10,794 nucleotides of DNA, taken from positions 1 to 10,794 of the forward strand of contig JAHEOI010000011.1 of NCBI GenBank assembly GCA_018610125.1. Reading direction: 5' to 3'. The translations under genes were made by a program, and so were the position numbers. Below are positions 1 through 7,258 of this stretch, in pieces (the stretch's first letter is position 1; every line of letters starts with the position of its first letter). Origin of the DNA: Verrucomicrobiota bacterium. GTDB taxonomy: Bacteria > Verrucomicrobiota > Verrucomicrobiia > Limisphaerales > JAHEOI01. The notes below the pieces were generated by a model. The model made no database searches. It saw only the letters and a list, made by a program, of their open reading frames with translations, and was not told the origin of the DNA.

Positions 1-2831
1 CGATGGAGCTGCCCGCGGACCTGAAGGTCGACATCGTTGCGACCGAGCCGCTCGTTAGGGATCCGGTTGCGATTGCCTGGGCCGCTGACGGCTCGTTGTG
101 GGTCGTTGAAATGGCCGATTATCCCAGCGGGGTGAATGGGGAAATGAAGCCGGGCGGTCGGGTTCGGCATCTGACAGATCAAGACGGGGATGGGCGTTAC
201 GATCAAGGGAAACTGTTCCTTGAGGGGGTGAATTTCCCGACCGGGATCTTGCCATGGAAGGAGGGGGTAATTGTGACTGCCGCACCTGACATCTTCTATG
301 CTGAGGACACAGATGGCGATGGCCGAGCCGATAAGCGGGAGGTATTGTTGACCGGTTTTGCGGAGAAGAATCCTCAATTAAGGGTCAATGGCTTGCGGTG
401 GGGCCTGGACAATTGGGTCTATTGCGCCAATGGGCTCCGAACGACCGGCGAAATTCGGTCCGTAAAGACGGGCGACCATGTGCGGCTGGGAAAGCGCGAT
501 TTTCGATTCAAGCCCGACACCGGGGAGATCGATCCTCAAAGCGGCATGAGCCAGTTCGGACGCAATCGCGACGATTGGGGCAACTGGTTCGGTGTCCATA
601 ACAGCTATCCCCTTTGGCATTTTGTCCTTAAGGATCATTACCTGCGGCGCAATCCCTATTTGGCGTCGCCGGATCCCAAAGAACAGCTCGTGCTGCCGCG
701 CAATCCGCCGGTTTATCCTAGAAGTCCGTTAATCGAGCGGTATGAGCATCCCCATCGAGGGAGCCTCTTCACCTCGGCTTGCTCGGCAATGATTTACCGG
801 GACAATCGTCTGTTTCCTGCAAGCGAGAAGCATGCGTTCACTTGTGAGCCGCAGCATAACCTGATTCACCGCGAGGTACTTGAACCGGCAGGGGTGACGT
901 TCACGGCTCACCAGCCCGAGCGAGAAAAGGCCCAAGAGTTCTTGGCGTCAAGAGACTTATGGTTTCGTCCGGTCATGATCCGAACCGCTCCCGATGGGGC
1001 GCTTTGGATAGTCGATATGTACCGCTATCAAATTGAGCATCCGAAATGGATGCCGCCAAAGGGTAAGCGGGAATTGGAGCCTTTCCTCAGGTCCGGCGAG
1101 GAGTATGGCCGAATTTACCGTATCAGTCCGAAAAGGCGTTCGCTCCGGACCGTTCCGAACCTTTCCCGGAAGACGAATTCGGAGCTGGCGAAACGGTTCG
1201 ATACGGCGAATGGATGGCAGCGGGATAAGATCCAGCAGCTCTTGATATGGCGGGATGCCACAGAAGTGAGCGAGCAATTGAAGGAAATGGCTCGCGGTCA
1301 TTCCAATGCGAAAGCCCGCCTGCACGCCCTTTGCACGCTCGATGGACTTGAGATGCTGGATGCCAGGCTGATACGCGACGCATTAAAGGATCCGCATCCG
1401 GCTCTCAGGCGACATGCCATTCGATTGAGTAAAACCGTTGCCGGCAAAGGCTCACCGATAATCGAAGAGGTGGTTGAGCTGGTCAACGATCCCGACGCGA
1501 CCGTCCGGTTACAACTTGCGTGCTCGTTGGGCGAGTGGTCGGGAGAGAAGGCGGGTCAAGCGCTTGCCGCGCTGGCGAAGGGGGAGATCGGGAGCGAGTA
1601 CATGCAAACGGCTATTTTAAGCTCGATCGTGCCGCATTTCGCCAAGGTGGCCAATGTCGTGGCGAGCCAACCTCCCGGTCAAGTGAGTCCGCTGACCGCA
1701 TCGTTGCTCGACATGGCTTGGCAAAAGGAGGCGTTTTCCGCAATGGCTTACGTATTAACGAGTCTTATGGCGCCCGATAAAAACGGCCATTACACGCTGG
1801 AGCAATTATCAGTTTTTGGAGATTGGCGAGAGCGTCTTGAAAACCAGGGGCTTGACCTTGAAACGGTCATTGAGAAGGCCGGTAAAAAAGTTGGACTACA
1901 GTTCAAAAAGTTGCCGGGGCTGACATCCTACGCGCGAAGCATCCTGAAAGATGAGAAACACTCAATCGAAGAGCAAACGACTGCGATGCGGGTCCTGGGC
2001 TGGTACGGCTCCGAGCAAGAACAAGACGCGGCTGTCTTAATGTCGATTCTGTCCGAGCAGAGACCGATACCGGTTCAGACCAAGGCCGTTCAGGTGCTGG
2101 GAGGAATCGATCATCCCTCGATCCCCGAGCGGCTGTTGAAAGGCTGGTCGGATTACGTGGCCCCGGTCAGGACAACAGTATTGAATGTTCTGTCTCAGCG
2201 AACGGCATGGCTTAGGGTGCTGTTGGACCGATTGGAACAGGGCCGGATCGCTCGCTCCTCGGTCGACATGACGTTTCGCAATCGCTTGCGACGCCATGAC
2301 GCGGCATCGATCCAAAAACGGGCCGAGAGGCTTTTCGGGGACCGGAAGCGAAACGAGAAAGAGAAAATCGCCGATTTCAAAGAAGTGATTCGAAAAGAGG
2401 GTGACGCAAAGCGCGGGAAGGCGGTTTTCCGCAAGAATTGTGCGTCCTGCCACCAAGTGGGTGACATCGGGCGTCAAATCGGTCCTAATCTATTGTCGCT
2501 GACCGATCGGTCTCCGGAAGCTCTCCTGACTTCAATCCTGCAGCCGAGCCAATCCATCGCGCCGCAGTATCGCACTTACGAGGTAATGACAGGAAAAGAT
2601 CGGGTCTTGCTCGGTATCCTCACCTCCGAGACGGGCAATAGCCTGACAATCAAGACGATCGATGGCGAAGCGCATACGGTCTCACGAAAGCATGTGGAGT
2701 CTCTTCGAACCCTTGAGTGGTCACTGATGCCCGAGGGATTGGAGCATGCAATGACCCGGCAGGAGCTCGCCGACCTCATTGAGTTTCTTCGGTATCCGCA
2801 ACGAGCGAAATTCTCCACCAAGTCTCCGTGA
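1..2831 (+). CDS. PVC-type membrane-bound dehydrogenase with HEAT repeats and C-terminal haem c domain (5' partial)
   Basis: This is a likely exported oxidoreductase whose N-terminal beta-propeller resembles sugar/sorbosone dehydrogenases and which carries its own cytochrome c. The readable part has 942 residues counted from the ATG at position 3. The propeller fills roughly residues 5-375 and opens with the family signature (VATEPLVRDPVAIAW, then VVEMADYP). It contains two Asp-rich, calcium-loop-like motifs, DQDGDGRYD (59-67) and DTDGDGRAD (102-110). Helical HEAT-type repeats follow from about residue 425 and continue as helical sequence toward 780. The C-terminal haem-binding module has CASCH (C813, C816, H817), GPNL, and a probable axial ligand M909 in SLMPEGL. 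I treat the ATG at 3 as internal: family members carry a signal peptide before the signature, and none is visible here, so the gene should begin upstream. Substrate and electron acceptor cannot be read from sequence. A terminator lies just after the stop. Confidence 0.9.
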   Translation, partial: MELPADLKVDIVATEPLVRDPVAIAWAADGSLWVVEMADYPSGVNGEMKPGGRVRHLTDQDGDGRYDQGKLFLEGVNFPTGILPWKEGVIVTAAPDIFYAEDTDGDGRADKREVLLTGFAEKNPQLRVNGLRWGLDNWVYCANGLRTTGEIRSVKTGDHVRLGKRDFRFKPDTGEIDPQSGMSQFGRNRDDWGNWFGVHNSYPLWHFVLKDHYLRRNPYLASPDPKEQLVLPRNPPVYPRSPLIERYEHPHRGSLFTSACSAMIYRDNRLFPASEKHAFTCEPQHNLIHREVLEPAGVTFTAHQPEREKAQEFLASRDLWFRPVMIRTAPDGALWIVDMYRYQIEHPKWMPPKGKRELEPFLRSGEEYGRIYRISPKRRSLRTVPNLSRKTNSELAKRFDTANGWQRDKIQQLLIWRDATEVSEQLKEMARGHSNAKARLHALCTLDGLEMLDARLIRDALKDPHPALRRHAIRLSKTVAGKGSPIIEEVVELVNDPDATVRLQLACSLGEWSGEKAGQALAALAKGEIGSEYMQTAILSSIVPHFAKVANVVASQPPGQVSPLTASLLDMAWQKEAFSAMAYVLTSLMAPDKNGHYTLEQLSVFGDWRERLENQGLDLETVIEKAGKKVGLQFKKLPGLTSYARSILKDEKHSIEEQTTAMRVLGWYGSEQEQDAAVLMSILSEQRPIPVQTKAVQVLGGIDHPSIPERLLKGWSDYVAPVRTTVLNVLSQRTAWLRVLLDRLEQGRIARSSVDMTFRNRLRRHDAASIQKRAERLFGDRKRNEKEKIADFKEVIRKEGDAKRGKAVFRKNCASCHQVGDIGRQIGPNLLSLTDRSPEALLTSILQPSQSIAPQYRTYEVMTGKDRVLLGILTSETGNSLTIKTIDGEAHTVSRKHVESLRTLEWSLMPEGLEHAMTRQELADLIEFLRYPQRAKFSTKSP

Positions 2832-2853
2832 TAGGGACCTCGTCCCCGAAGTC
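2829..2853 (+). repeat. Direct repeat copy A (25 bp), overlapping the dehydrogenase stop codon
   Basis: TGATAGG, one variable base, AC, one variable base, TCGTCCCCGA, one variable base, GTC. It matches the copy at 2932-2956 at 22 of 25 positions. Its first three bases are the TGA stop of the dehydrogenase, directly followed by an in-frame TAG. It contains most of the terminator hairpin. Confidence 0.65.
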
Positions 2854-2861
2854 CCATTTTT
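2834..2861 (+). terminator. Intrinsic terminator after the dehydrogenase gene
   Basis: Three bases after the TGA stop, GGGACCTCG (2834-2842) pairs with CGAAGTCCC (2847-2855) across a TCCC loop. One C/A mismatch interrupts the stem. ATTTTT follows at 2856-2861. A GC-rich hairpin plus a short T-run on the plus strand fits a Rho-independent terminator for the dehydrogenase transcript. The hairpin lies inside repeat copy A, so it may be a repeat put to use as a terminator. Confidence 0.55.
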
Positions 2862-2931
2862 GGAGAGGGAACCAAGAGAAAAGTGGGCCGTCCGGGAGAA
2901 CGCCCGTATCAAGGAGGGATCTATTTTTCCC

Positions 2932-2956
2932 TGATAGGAACGTCGTCCCCGAGGTC
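2932..2956 (+). repeat. Direct repeat copy B (25 bp), next to the cyclotransferase stop codon
   Basis: Second copy of the repeat at 2829-2853, in the same orientation and 103 bp downstream; the three differences are at repeat positions 8, 11 and 22. Together with the bases that follow, it forms an imperfect inverted repeat: ATAGGAACGTCG at 2934-2945 against CGACGGTCCCCTAT at 2959-2972. The right arm contains the stop codon of the minus-strand cyclotransferase gene (2969-2971). No T-run follows on the minus strand. Confidence 0.6.
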
Positions 2957-2968
2957 AGCGACGGTCCC

Positions 2969-4057
2969 CTATCTGGGAGGGCGTTTTGCCAGCCTGAAAA
3001 AATAGTTGTGGCCTGTTGACGTCGGGGGGACGGTTAGTGTCGTGACGTGGTCATTTCCCGCGAGCCGAGCTTGAAGATCTTTCCAGCCGCCTTTCCAGGG
3101 CGTGCTGCTGGCCTGAAGCCAGTAGGTAAATCCGTCTTTTGCGTAGAATGTGATTGCGAATCGGTCACCTTGGAGCTGCCACGTTAGAATCCGTGCTTGA
3201 TCGTCGCTCGGCTTTGGGAAGAGCTCGATCTCAAAGACGGCGGGCCACCATTTTCCCGTGACGAAGAGGCGACCCGAATCGGGGGCATAGGCGATGCCGT
3301 TCAAGACATCGGCGGGCTCATTCAATTTGACTGAGTCAAGCAAGCCATCCAGGAGGATTCGTCCCGTAAGCTCGCCGGTTTCGGGATTAATCCGGACGAT
3401 TTGGTCTGTCTGCCAGACATTGGCAAAGATTTCGCCTTGGATCCACTCAAGCTCATTGAGCTGATTGATTGTGCCGCTGGGTCCGTGAGCACGAATCCGG
3501 CGTTTCTCCTCGAGCGTCTCAGGGTCAAGGAAGAAGAGCCCGGCGGTACCGTCGCTCATGATCAAGTCGGTGCCGTCGTGGGTCAGGCCCCATCCTTCTG
3601 TGGGATAGTGAAATGTACGAATGCGCTCGAAGGTTTTGAGATCGTAGACAAATCCGACATGGGAGCGCCACGTGAGCTGGTAGATCTTATCCTTGAAAAT
3701 GGCGATCCCTTCTCCGAAGAGATCGTCCGCGAGGGAAACTGATTGAAGGACCTTGCCTGTCGTCGGCTCGACCCGGCGAAGCGTCGATTCGCCATAACGC
3801 CCGGTGCCCTCATAGAAAAATCCATTATGGAACACAAAGCCTTGCGTGAAGGCATCCGAGTCGTGATGGAAGGTCTCGACAATCCGGTAGGTGTACTTCG
3901 GGACAGGCGACGCAGCGAGGGGGATTTCGAAGAGATGACCGCACGTGGCCAGGACGGCCAGGATTATAACGATTGGCCTGTTGCGAAAAGGCACGGCCTT
4001 ACGAGATGGCTGTGGGCGGATGCGATGCCCGCATTTAAATCCCGAAATCGAGCTCAT
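2969..4057 (-). CDS. Glutaminyl-peptide cyclotransferase (plant/bacterial beta-propeller type) with extra C-terminal domain
   Basis: The enzyme cyclises N-terminal glutamine of peptides to pyroglutamate and releases ammonia; this copy should act outside the cytoplasm. The protein has 362 residues. A basic N-terminus is followed by a hydrophobic segment at about 28-50, a signal peptide or anchor. The catalytic five-bladed propeller (Glu_cyclase_2 family) spans about 53-280 with all the usual blocks: DAFTQGF (68-74), YEGTGRYGES (82-91), IYQLTW (125-130), EGWGLTHDG (154-162), LIMSDGT (165-171), LNELEWI (200-206), NVWQTDQIVRINPETG (213-228) and LNGIAYAPDSGRLFVTGKWWP (252-272, interrupted only by ordinary variation). 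Residues about 288-362 lie beyond the enzyme core and look like a small beta-rich module ending in YFFRLAKR, resembling tails on many secreted verrucomicrobial proteins. The ATG lies within the last codons of the binding-protein gene (23-bp overlap), so translation is probably coupled. Active-site residues were not verified by alignment. Confidence 0.9.
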   Translation of the reverse strand: MSSISGFKCGHRIRPQPSRKAVPFRNRPIVIILAVLATCGHLFEIPLAASPVPKYTYRIVETFHHDSDAFTQGFVFHNGFFYEGTGRYGESTLRRVEPTTGKVLQSVSLADDLFGEGIAIFKDKIYQLTWRSHVGFVYDLKTFERIRTFHYPTEGWGLTHDGTDLIMSDGTAGLFFLDPETLEEKRRIRAHGPSGTINQLNELEWIQGEIFANVWQTDQIVRINPETGELTGRILLDGLLDSVKLNEPADVLNGIAYAPDSGRLFVTGKWWPAVFEIELFPKPSDDQARILTWQLQGDRFAITFYAKDGFTYWLQASSTPWKGGWKDLQARLAGNDHVTTLTVPPTSTGHNYFFRLAKRPPR

Positions 4058-5072
4058 CGATGTTCTCTTTGGTAAACCGGATCGGTTCGCTCATGATGAC
4101 GGTTGTCGGATCACTCTGACTCAAGTTAAGCTTACCGTATCCGGGAATTTCCACGCCATCTTTGATCGGCTTTCCTTTGGCGAGGCGGTAGGCAAGGCGC
4201 ACTGTAAGCCCTCCGAGCTGAGTCGGATCCCACAGGTAGAAGGATTCCAGGATCTCGTCTTCAATGTAGGGACGCATTTTTTTGGGAGTCGAGCAGCCTG
4301 TTAGGTGAACCTCTCCCACCTTCCCGGCCCGCTTAATAGCCTCGGCCGCACCCGGTACCGAGTTCGAATCGAATGCGATGATCCCTTCGAGCTGAGGATA
4401 GGCATTTAACAGGGTTTGGACCTTTTGGCGTGCCAGGTTTTCGTCTTCCTTGGTGATTTCGGTGGCAACCAAGGTCATTTCCGGATAGGCCTCTTTGGCA
4501 CGTGCGATGGCATGGCGACGCCAGGCATTGAGGTTATGAGCGTCCAAGCTGGCGATGGCAATCGCCCATTTGCCATCTTCATCCATTTGTTGTGCGAGGT
4601 CATCGATCAAGGCTTGCCCGAGCGCTTGCTCCTCGACTTGATTGACAAAGAGATCGCGACCGCTTTGGGGGGCATCACTGTCCCAGGTGATGACTTTGAT
4701 GTCGTGGCTCTTGGCTTTCTTGACGAAGCGACGAATTGTCTTCGGCTGATTGGGCGCAACGCAGATGGCATCGACCCGTTGACGAATCCATGTCTCAATA
4801 AAATTGTTTTGTTCCGCACCGCTCGGCGACTTGGGTCCGTCGTAGATCAACTGGGCCCCGACCGCTTCCGCCGCTTCTTTGGCGCCTTTGTGGCAGGCAT
4901 CAAAATAGTCGATGTTGACGAGCTTGGGCAGCATGGCAATTCGGATCGATTCGCGGCCTTCGCCCGATCCCGATCCGGCCGGCCCGCATCCGGTCAAAAC
5001 GCCCGCCAAGCCGAGTATTGCCAATCCCCGAAGCAAGCAAGGAAACGAATGTGTCAGTTTCATGATATTCAT
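4035..5072 (-). CDS. Sugar ABC transporter substrate-binding lipoprotein (RhaS/LsrB-like)
   Basis: This is the extracytoplasmic ligand receptor of the importer encoded upstream. It has 345 residues. The signal peptide ends in the lipobox LTGC, with C29 as the lipidated residue, followed by a Gly/Ser-rich linker (30-39). The mature part is a periplasmic-binding-protein type 1 fold (Peripla_BP_4). Motifs shared with LsrB and RhaS are LPKLVNIDYF (48-57), YDGP (77-80), AICVAPN (102-108), TWDSD (129-133), NAWRRHA (182-188), STPKKMRPYI (261-270), LWDPTQLG (280-287) and IPGYGKL (309-315). The start is the first ATG, since an AGGA sits 9 bases upstream; the second ATG, three codons on, is too far from it. 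The gene is separated from permease 2 by 227 bp and overlaps the cyclotransferase gene. The ligand could be a deoxy-sugar, another monosaccharide or autoinducer 2; motifs alone do not decide. Confidence 0.88.
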   Translation of the reverse strand: MNIMKLTHSFPCLLRGLAILGLAGVLTGCGPAGSGSGEGRESIRIAMLPKLVNIDYFDACHKGAKEAAEAVGAQLIYDGPKSPSGAEQNNFIETWIRQRVDAICVAPNQPKTIRRFVKKAKSHDIKVITWDSDAPQSGRDLFVNQVEEQALGQALIDDLAQQMDEDGKWAIAIASLDAHNLNAWRRHAIARAKEAYPEMTLVATEITKEDENLARQKVQTLLNAYPQLEGIIAFDSNSVPGAAEAIKRAGKVGEVHLTGCSTPKKMRPYIEDEILESFYLWDPTQLGGLTVRLAYRLAKGKPIKDGVEIPGYGKLNLSQSDPTTVIMSEPIRFTKENIDELDFGI

Positions 5073-5299
5073 TGCAGTTATTCCTTTCCAGACCCTAAGG
5101 GTATCACCGGCGCTCGATCCGGTTCACGACCCGATGGCAGGGTCAACGGCTCCGAATGGAGCTTGCGTGCGTTTGCCTTCTTTAAGGATAACCGTACCTG
5201 GCTTTATCTCAAGGCATTTTGGGGCCGAACGTCCTTTGCTATCAGGGCTGTTTCGTCTGATTCCTGCCGTTTCGCTCAGGTAAAATCGCCCTGGCTTCG
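5073..5299 (-). other. 227-bp gap inside the importer operon with hairpins, before the substrate-binding gene
   Basis: There is no credible gene here. On the minus strand it holds a possible promoter (5185-5212), a compact hairpin GCTCC-ATTC-GGAGC (5149-5162), a short palindrome ACCCT-A-AGGGT (5092-5102) and the ribosome binding site of the binding-protein gene. No hairpin is followed by a T-run, so none looks like a normal terminator. Such gaps often let cells make more binding protein than permease, by a second promoter or by mRNA processing; that role is inferred here. Confidence 0.5.
5185..5212 (-). promoter_or_regulatory. Possible internal promoter for the substrate-binding gene
   Basis: On the minus strand, TTGAGA (5207-5212; 5/6 match to TTGACA) is followed after 16 bases by TATCCT (5185-5190; 4/6 match to TATAAT). 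Transcription would start near 5178, leaving a leader of about 105 bases that contains the 5149-5162 hairpin. Sigma-70-like matches of this quality occur by chance, and PVC promoters are poorly characterised. Confidence 0.25.
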
Positions 5300-6289
5300 T
5301 TACGCACGAGACCGTTGGTGGGCGATGTTGGAAACCCAGACGCCGATCAGCAGTAGAGCCCCAAGAAAGATGTATTCGAGGTGACTGATTTCAAATGGGA
5401 GGTACGTGTCACCCCAGATCGAGGCCCCTCGCAATCCCTCTTCCAGAACGGCGATCAGCATAACGCCAAGGAAAGCGCCCAGAAGGGTTCCTGAGCCGCC
5501 TTGAACTCGGGTTCCGCCAAGGACAACCGCCACGATAACCTGAAGCTCAAACCCTTGGAGAGATCCGGCACTGATGGAACTGTTGCGGGCTGTGAAACTG
5601 AGAGCTGCCAGGAAGCCAAGGAACCCGATCAAGGTGTAAACCTGGAGAGTGCGCCGTTGGACTGGAATTCCAGCGTAGCGAGCGGCGATTCGGTTGCCAC
5701 CCATCATGAACAGCTCCCGCAGCCATCGGGAATGATAAACGTAAGGGCCGCCAATGAGGTAGAGTAGTCCTAGCATAACGATAACCCCCGAGAAAATCCC
5801 GAGCCATTCGTAGCCGGGCACCGTGATAAACGGGGCCTTTTCGAGATCTCCCATGACCACGAAGCAAAGGCCACGGTAGAAGATCATTGTGCCAAGCGTT
5901 GTAATAATGGGCGGCACATCCAGCCATGCGACGAGTGCCCCATTAAGAAAGCCCAGTGTCAGACCGGTCAAAAGTCCCAGTGGGACAGCGGTCCACCAAA
6001 ATTCCGTATTGCCCGGGAACGATGCCATGATACATCCGACGAGCGCGACCATTGAGCCGACGGAGAGATCAATGCCGGCCGTGATCAGCACGAGCGTCAT
6101 CCCGAAGGCAAGGAGCAGCGTGGGGGTGGACTGAGTTATCAAATCGCCCAGATAGCTTTGGAAGTAGGCGGTAAAATCGCCCGCCGAATCGAAGCGGACG
6201 CCGCTCAGGAAGGTAAAGGTTGCTATTTCCAGGAGCAGTAGCAGCAGTAGTATCCAATTTCTCATATCCGGTGCTTCATGCCAATTCAT
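5300..6289 (-). CDS. Sugar ABC transporter permease 2 (BPD_transp_2 family)
   Basis: This is one of the two membrane subunits that form the channel of the sugar importer. It has 329 residues with about eight to ten hydrophobic segments. The family blocks are present: FGMTLVLITAGIDLSVGSM (62-80), NGALVAWLDVPPIITTLGT (116-134), the cytoplasmic loop FMMGGNRIAARYAGI (194-208) that should contact the ATPase, and VVLGGTRVQGGSGTLLGAFLG (255-275). I chose the ATG at 6289, which overlaps the end of permease 1 by 14 bases. A TTG one codon upstream and an ATG at 6265 are alternatives; none has a strong ribosome binding site, which fits translational coupling. It resembles the RhaQ/LsrD position in homologous operons, but permeases of this class do not reveal the substrate. 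Confidence 0.9.
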   Translation of the reverse strand: MNWHEAPDMRNWILLLLLLLEIATFTFLSGVRFDSAGDFTAYFQSYLGDLITQSTPTLLLAFGMTLVLITAGIDLSVGSMVALVGCIMASFPGNTEFWWTAVPLGLLTGLTLGFLNGALVAWLDVPPIITTLGTMIFYRGLCFVVMGDLEKAPFITVPGYEWLGIFSGVIVMLGLLYLIGGPYVYHSRWLRELFMMGGNRIAARYAGIPVQRRTLQVYTLIGFLGFLAALSFTARNSSISAGSLQGFELQVIVAVVLGGTRVQGGSGTLLGAFLGVMLIAVLEEGLRGASIWGDTYLPFEISHLEYIFLGALLLIGVWVSNIAHQRSRA

Positions 6290-7250
6290 CAAGCTGCTTT
6301 TGACGGCGGTGGATGGCGCAGTCGAGCCCGATCACCGCCAGGATGACAGCGCCTGTGATGGCCTCTTGAAAATAGGCGCTGGCCCCGGCGTAGGTTAACG
6401 CTTGGGAAATGAAATAGAGAAAGAAGGCGCCGAGAATGGTTCCGCCGAAGCTTCCTTCTCCACCAAAGATATTCGTGCCGCCCAGCACGACGGCCCCCAC
6501 AATATGAAGCTCAAATCCGACAAGCATACGGCCCGGCTCGATCGCTTGAAGCCGTGTCACGGCAATCAGCGCCGCAAACCCGAGAAAGATGCCGGCGGCG
6601 CAGAATGCGCTCTGGAGGATTCGCTCGGGCTTCATGCCCAATAAGCGGCATGCCTCTTCGGAATTTCCCCGGGCCAGCCATTGGCGCGGCGTTCTGCCGA
6701 AGGCCTCCCAAATCAGGGCCGCGATGATCGTCGCGAGGAGGATCCATCCGGCATAGAACTTACCCGGTTGATGGTAAGCGGCATCGTAGACCGAGATATT
6801 ACCGCCAAAATCGGGGATCCCGAGATCCGCGACGATTAATGCCAGGCCGCGATAAAAGGGGAGCCCGGCCAGCGTCACAATGATGGCGGGAATCTTCAGC
6901 GTACGAATCAGGTAGCCGTTCCACATCGAAAGGACCCAGGCCGCGGCCAGGCAAGCGAAATAACAGATCCAGGGCGGCTGGTCATGGTGGACAAGCACGC
7001 CAAAAGCGCTCCCGGCGACCGCGATGATCGACGCAACCGAGAGGTCGATGGCTCCGACAAAAATGACACTGGTCATGGCCAAGCCGGCCAGGATGACGGG
7101 GGCAACATCGGGCCCTGCGCGACGGAGCACCTCGGCAAAGGAGCTGCCTTCCTTGAGGAGCACTCGAATCAAGCCAAGCAGGAGGAGATTCCCTGCGAGC
7201 AGGAAGTAGATTCGACGTCGATGCCTATAATCTAAGCGTCCGTGGATCAT
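6276..7250 (-). CDS. Sugar ABC transporter permease 1 (BPD_transp_2 family)
   Basis: This is the second channel subunit of the importer. It has 324 residues with a basic cytoplasmic N-terminus and about eight to ten hydrophobic segments. Family blocks are AMTSVIFVGAIDLSVASII (58-76), MWNGYLIRTLKIPAIIVTLA (109-128) and VVLGGTNIFGGEGSFGGTILG (254-274). The ATPase-contact loop reads LARGNSEEACRLLGM (192-206), a less conserved version of the GGN-x-x-AA-x-x-GI loop seen in permease 2, so the two permeases are not interchangeable. The ATG at 7250 lies 8 bases after the ATPase stop with no clear ribosome binding site, suggesting coupled translation. It resembles RhaP/LsrC in operon position. Confidence 0.9.
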   Translation of the reverse strand: MIHGRLDYRHRRRIYFLLAGNLLLLGLIRVLLKEGSSFAEVLRRAGPDVAPVILAGLAMTSVIFVGAIDLSVASIIAVAGSAFGVLVHHDQPPWICYFACLAAAWVLSMWNGYLIRTLKIPAIIVTLAGLPFYRGLALIVADLGIPDFGGNISVYDAAYHQPGKFYAGWILLATIIAALIWEAFGRTPRQWLARGNSEEACRLLGMKPERILQSAFCAAGIFLGFAALIAVTRLQAIEPGRMLVGFELHIVGAVVLGGTNIFGGEGSFGGTILGAFFLYFISQALTYAGASAYFQEAITGAVILAVIGLDCAIHRRQKQLDELA

Positions 7251-7258
7251 GCGGTGGC

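Noticed and set aside
289..297. Degenerate Walker A/switch sites in the ATPase as signs of inactivation
   Set aside because: The figures given are residue positions in the ATPase. Arg for Lys in the second Walker A and Ser for the second switch His are usual in the RbsA/MglA class, so this is not a decayed gene.
5092..5102. Palindrome ACCCTAAGGGT as an operator
   Set aside because: It is only 5-bp arms with a one-base centre, occurs once in the window and sits next to a ribosome binding site. I do not treat it as a regulatory site of its own.
4416..5384. A 322-codon open frame on the plus strand opposite the substrate-binding gene
   Set aside because: It lies entirely antisense to a well-supported lipoprotein gene and its upstream gap, and its translation has no recognisable motifs. 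It is a by-product of codon bias on the other strand.
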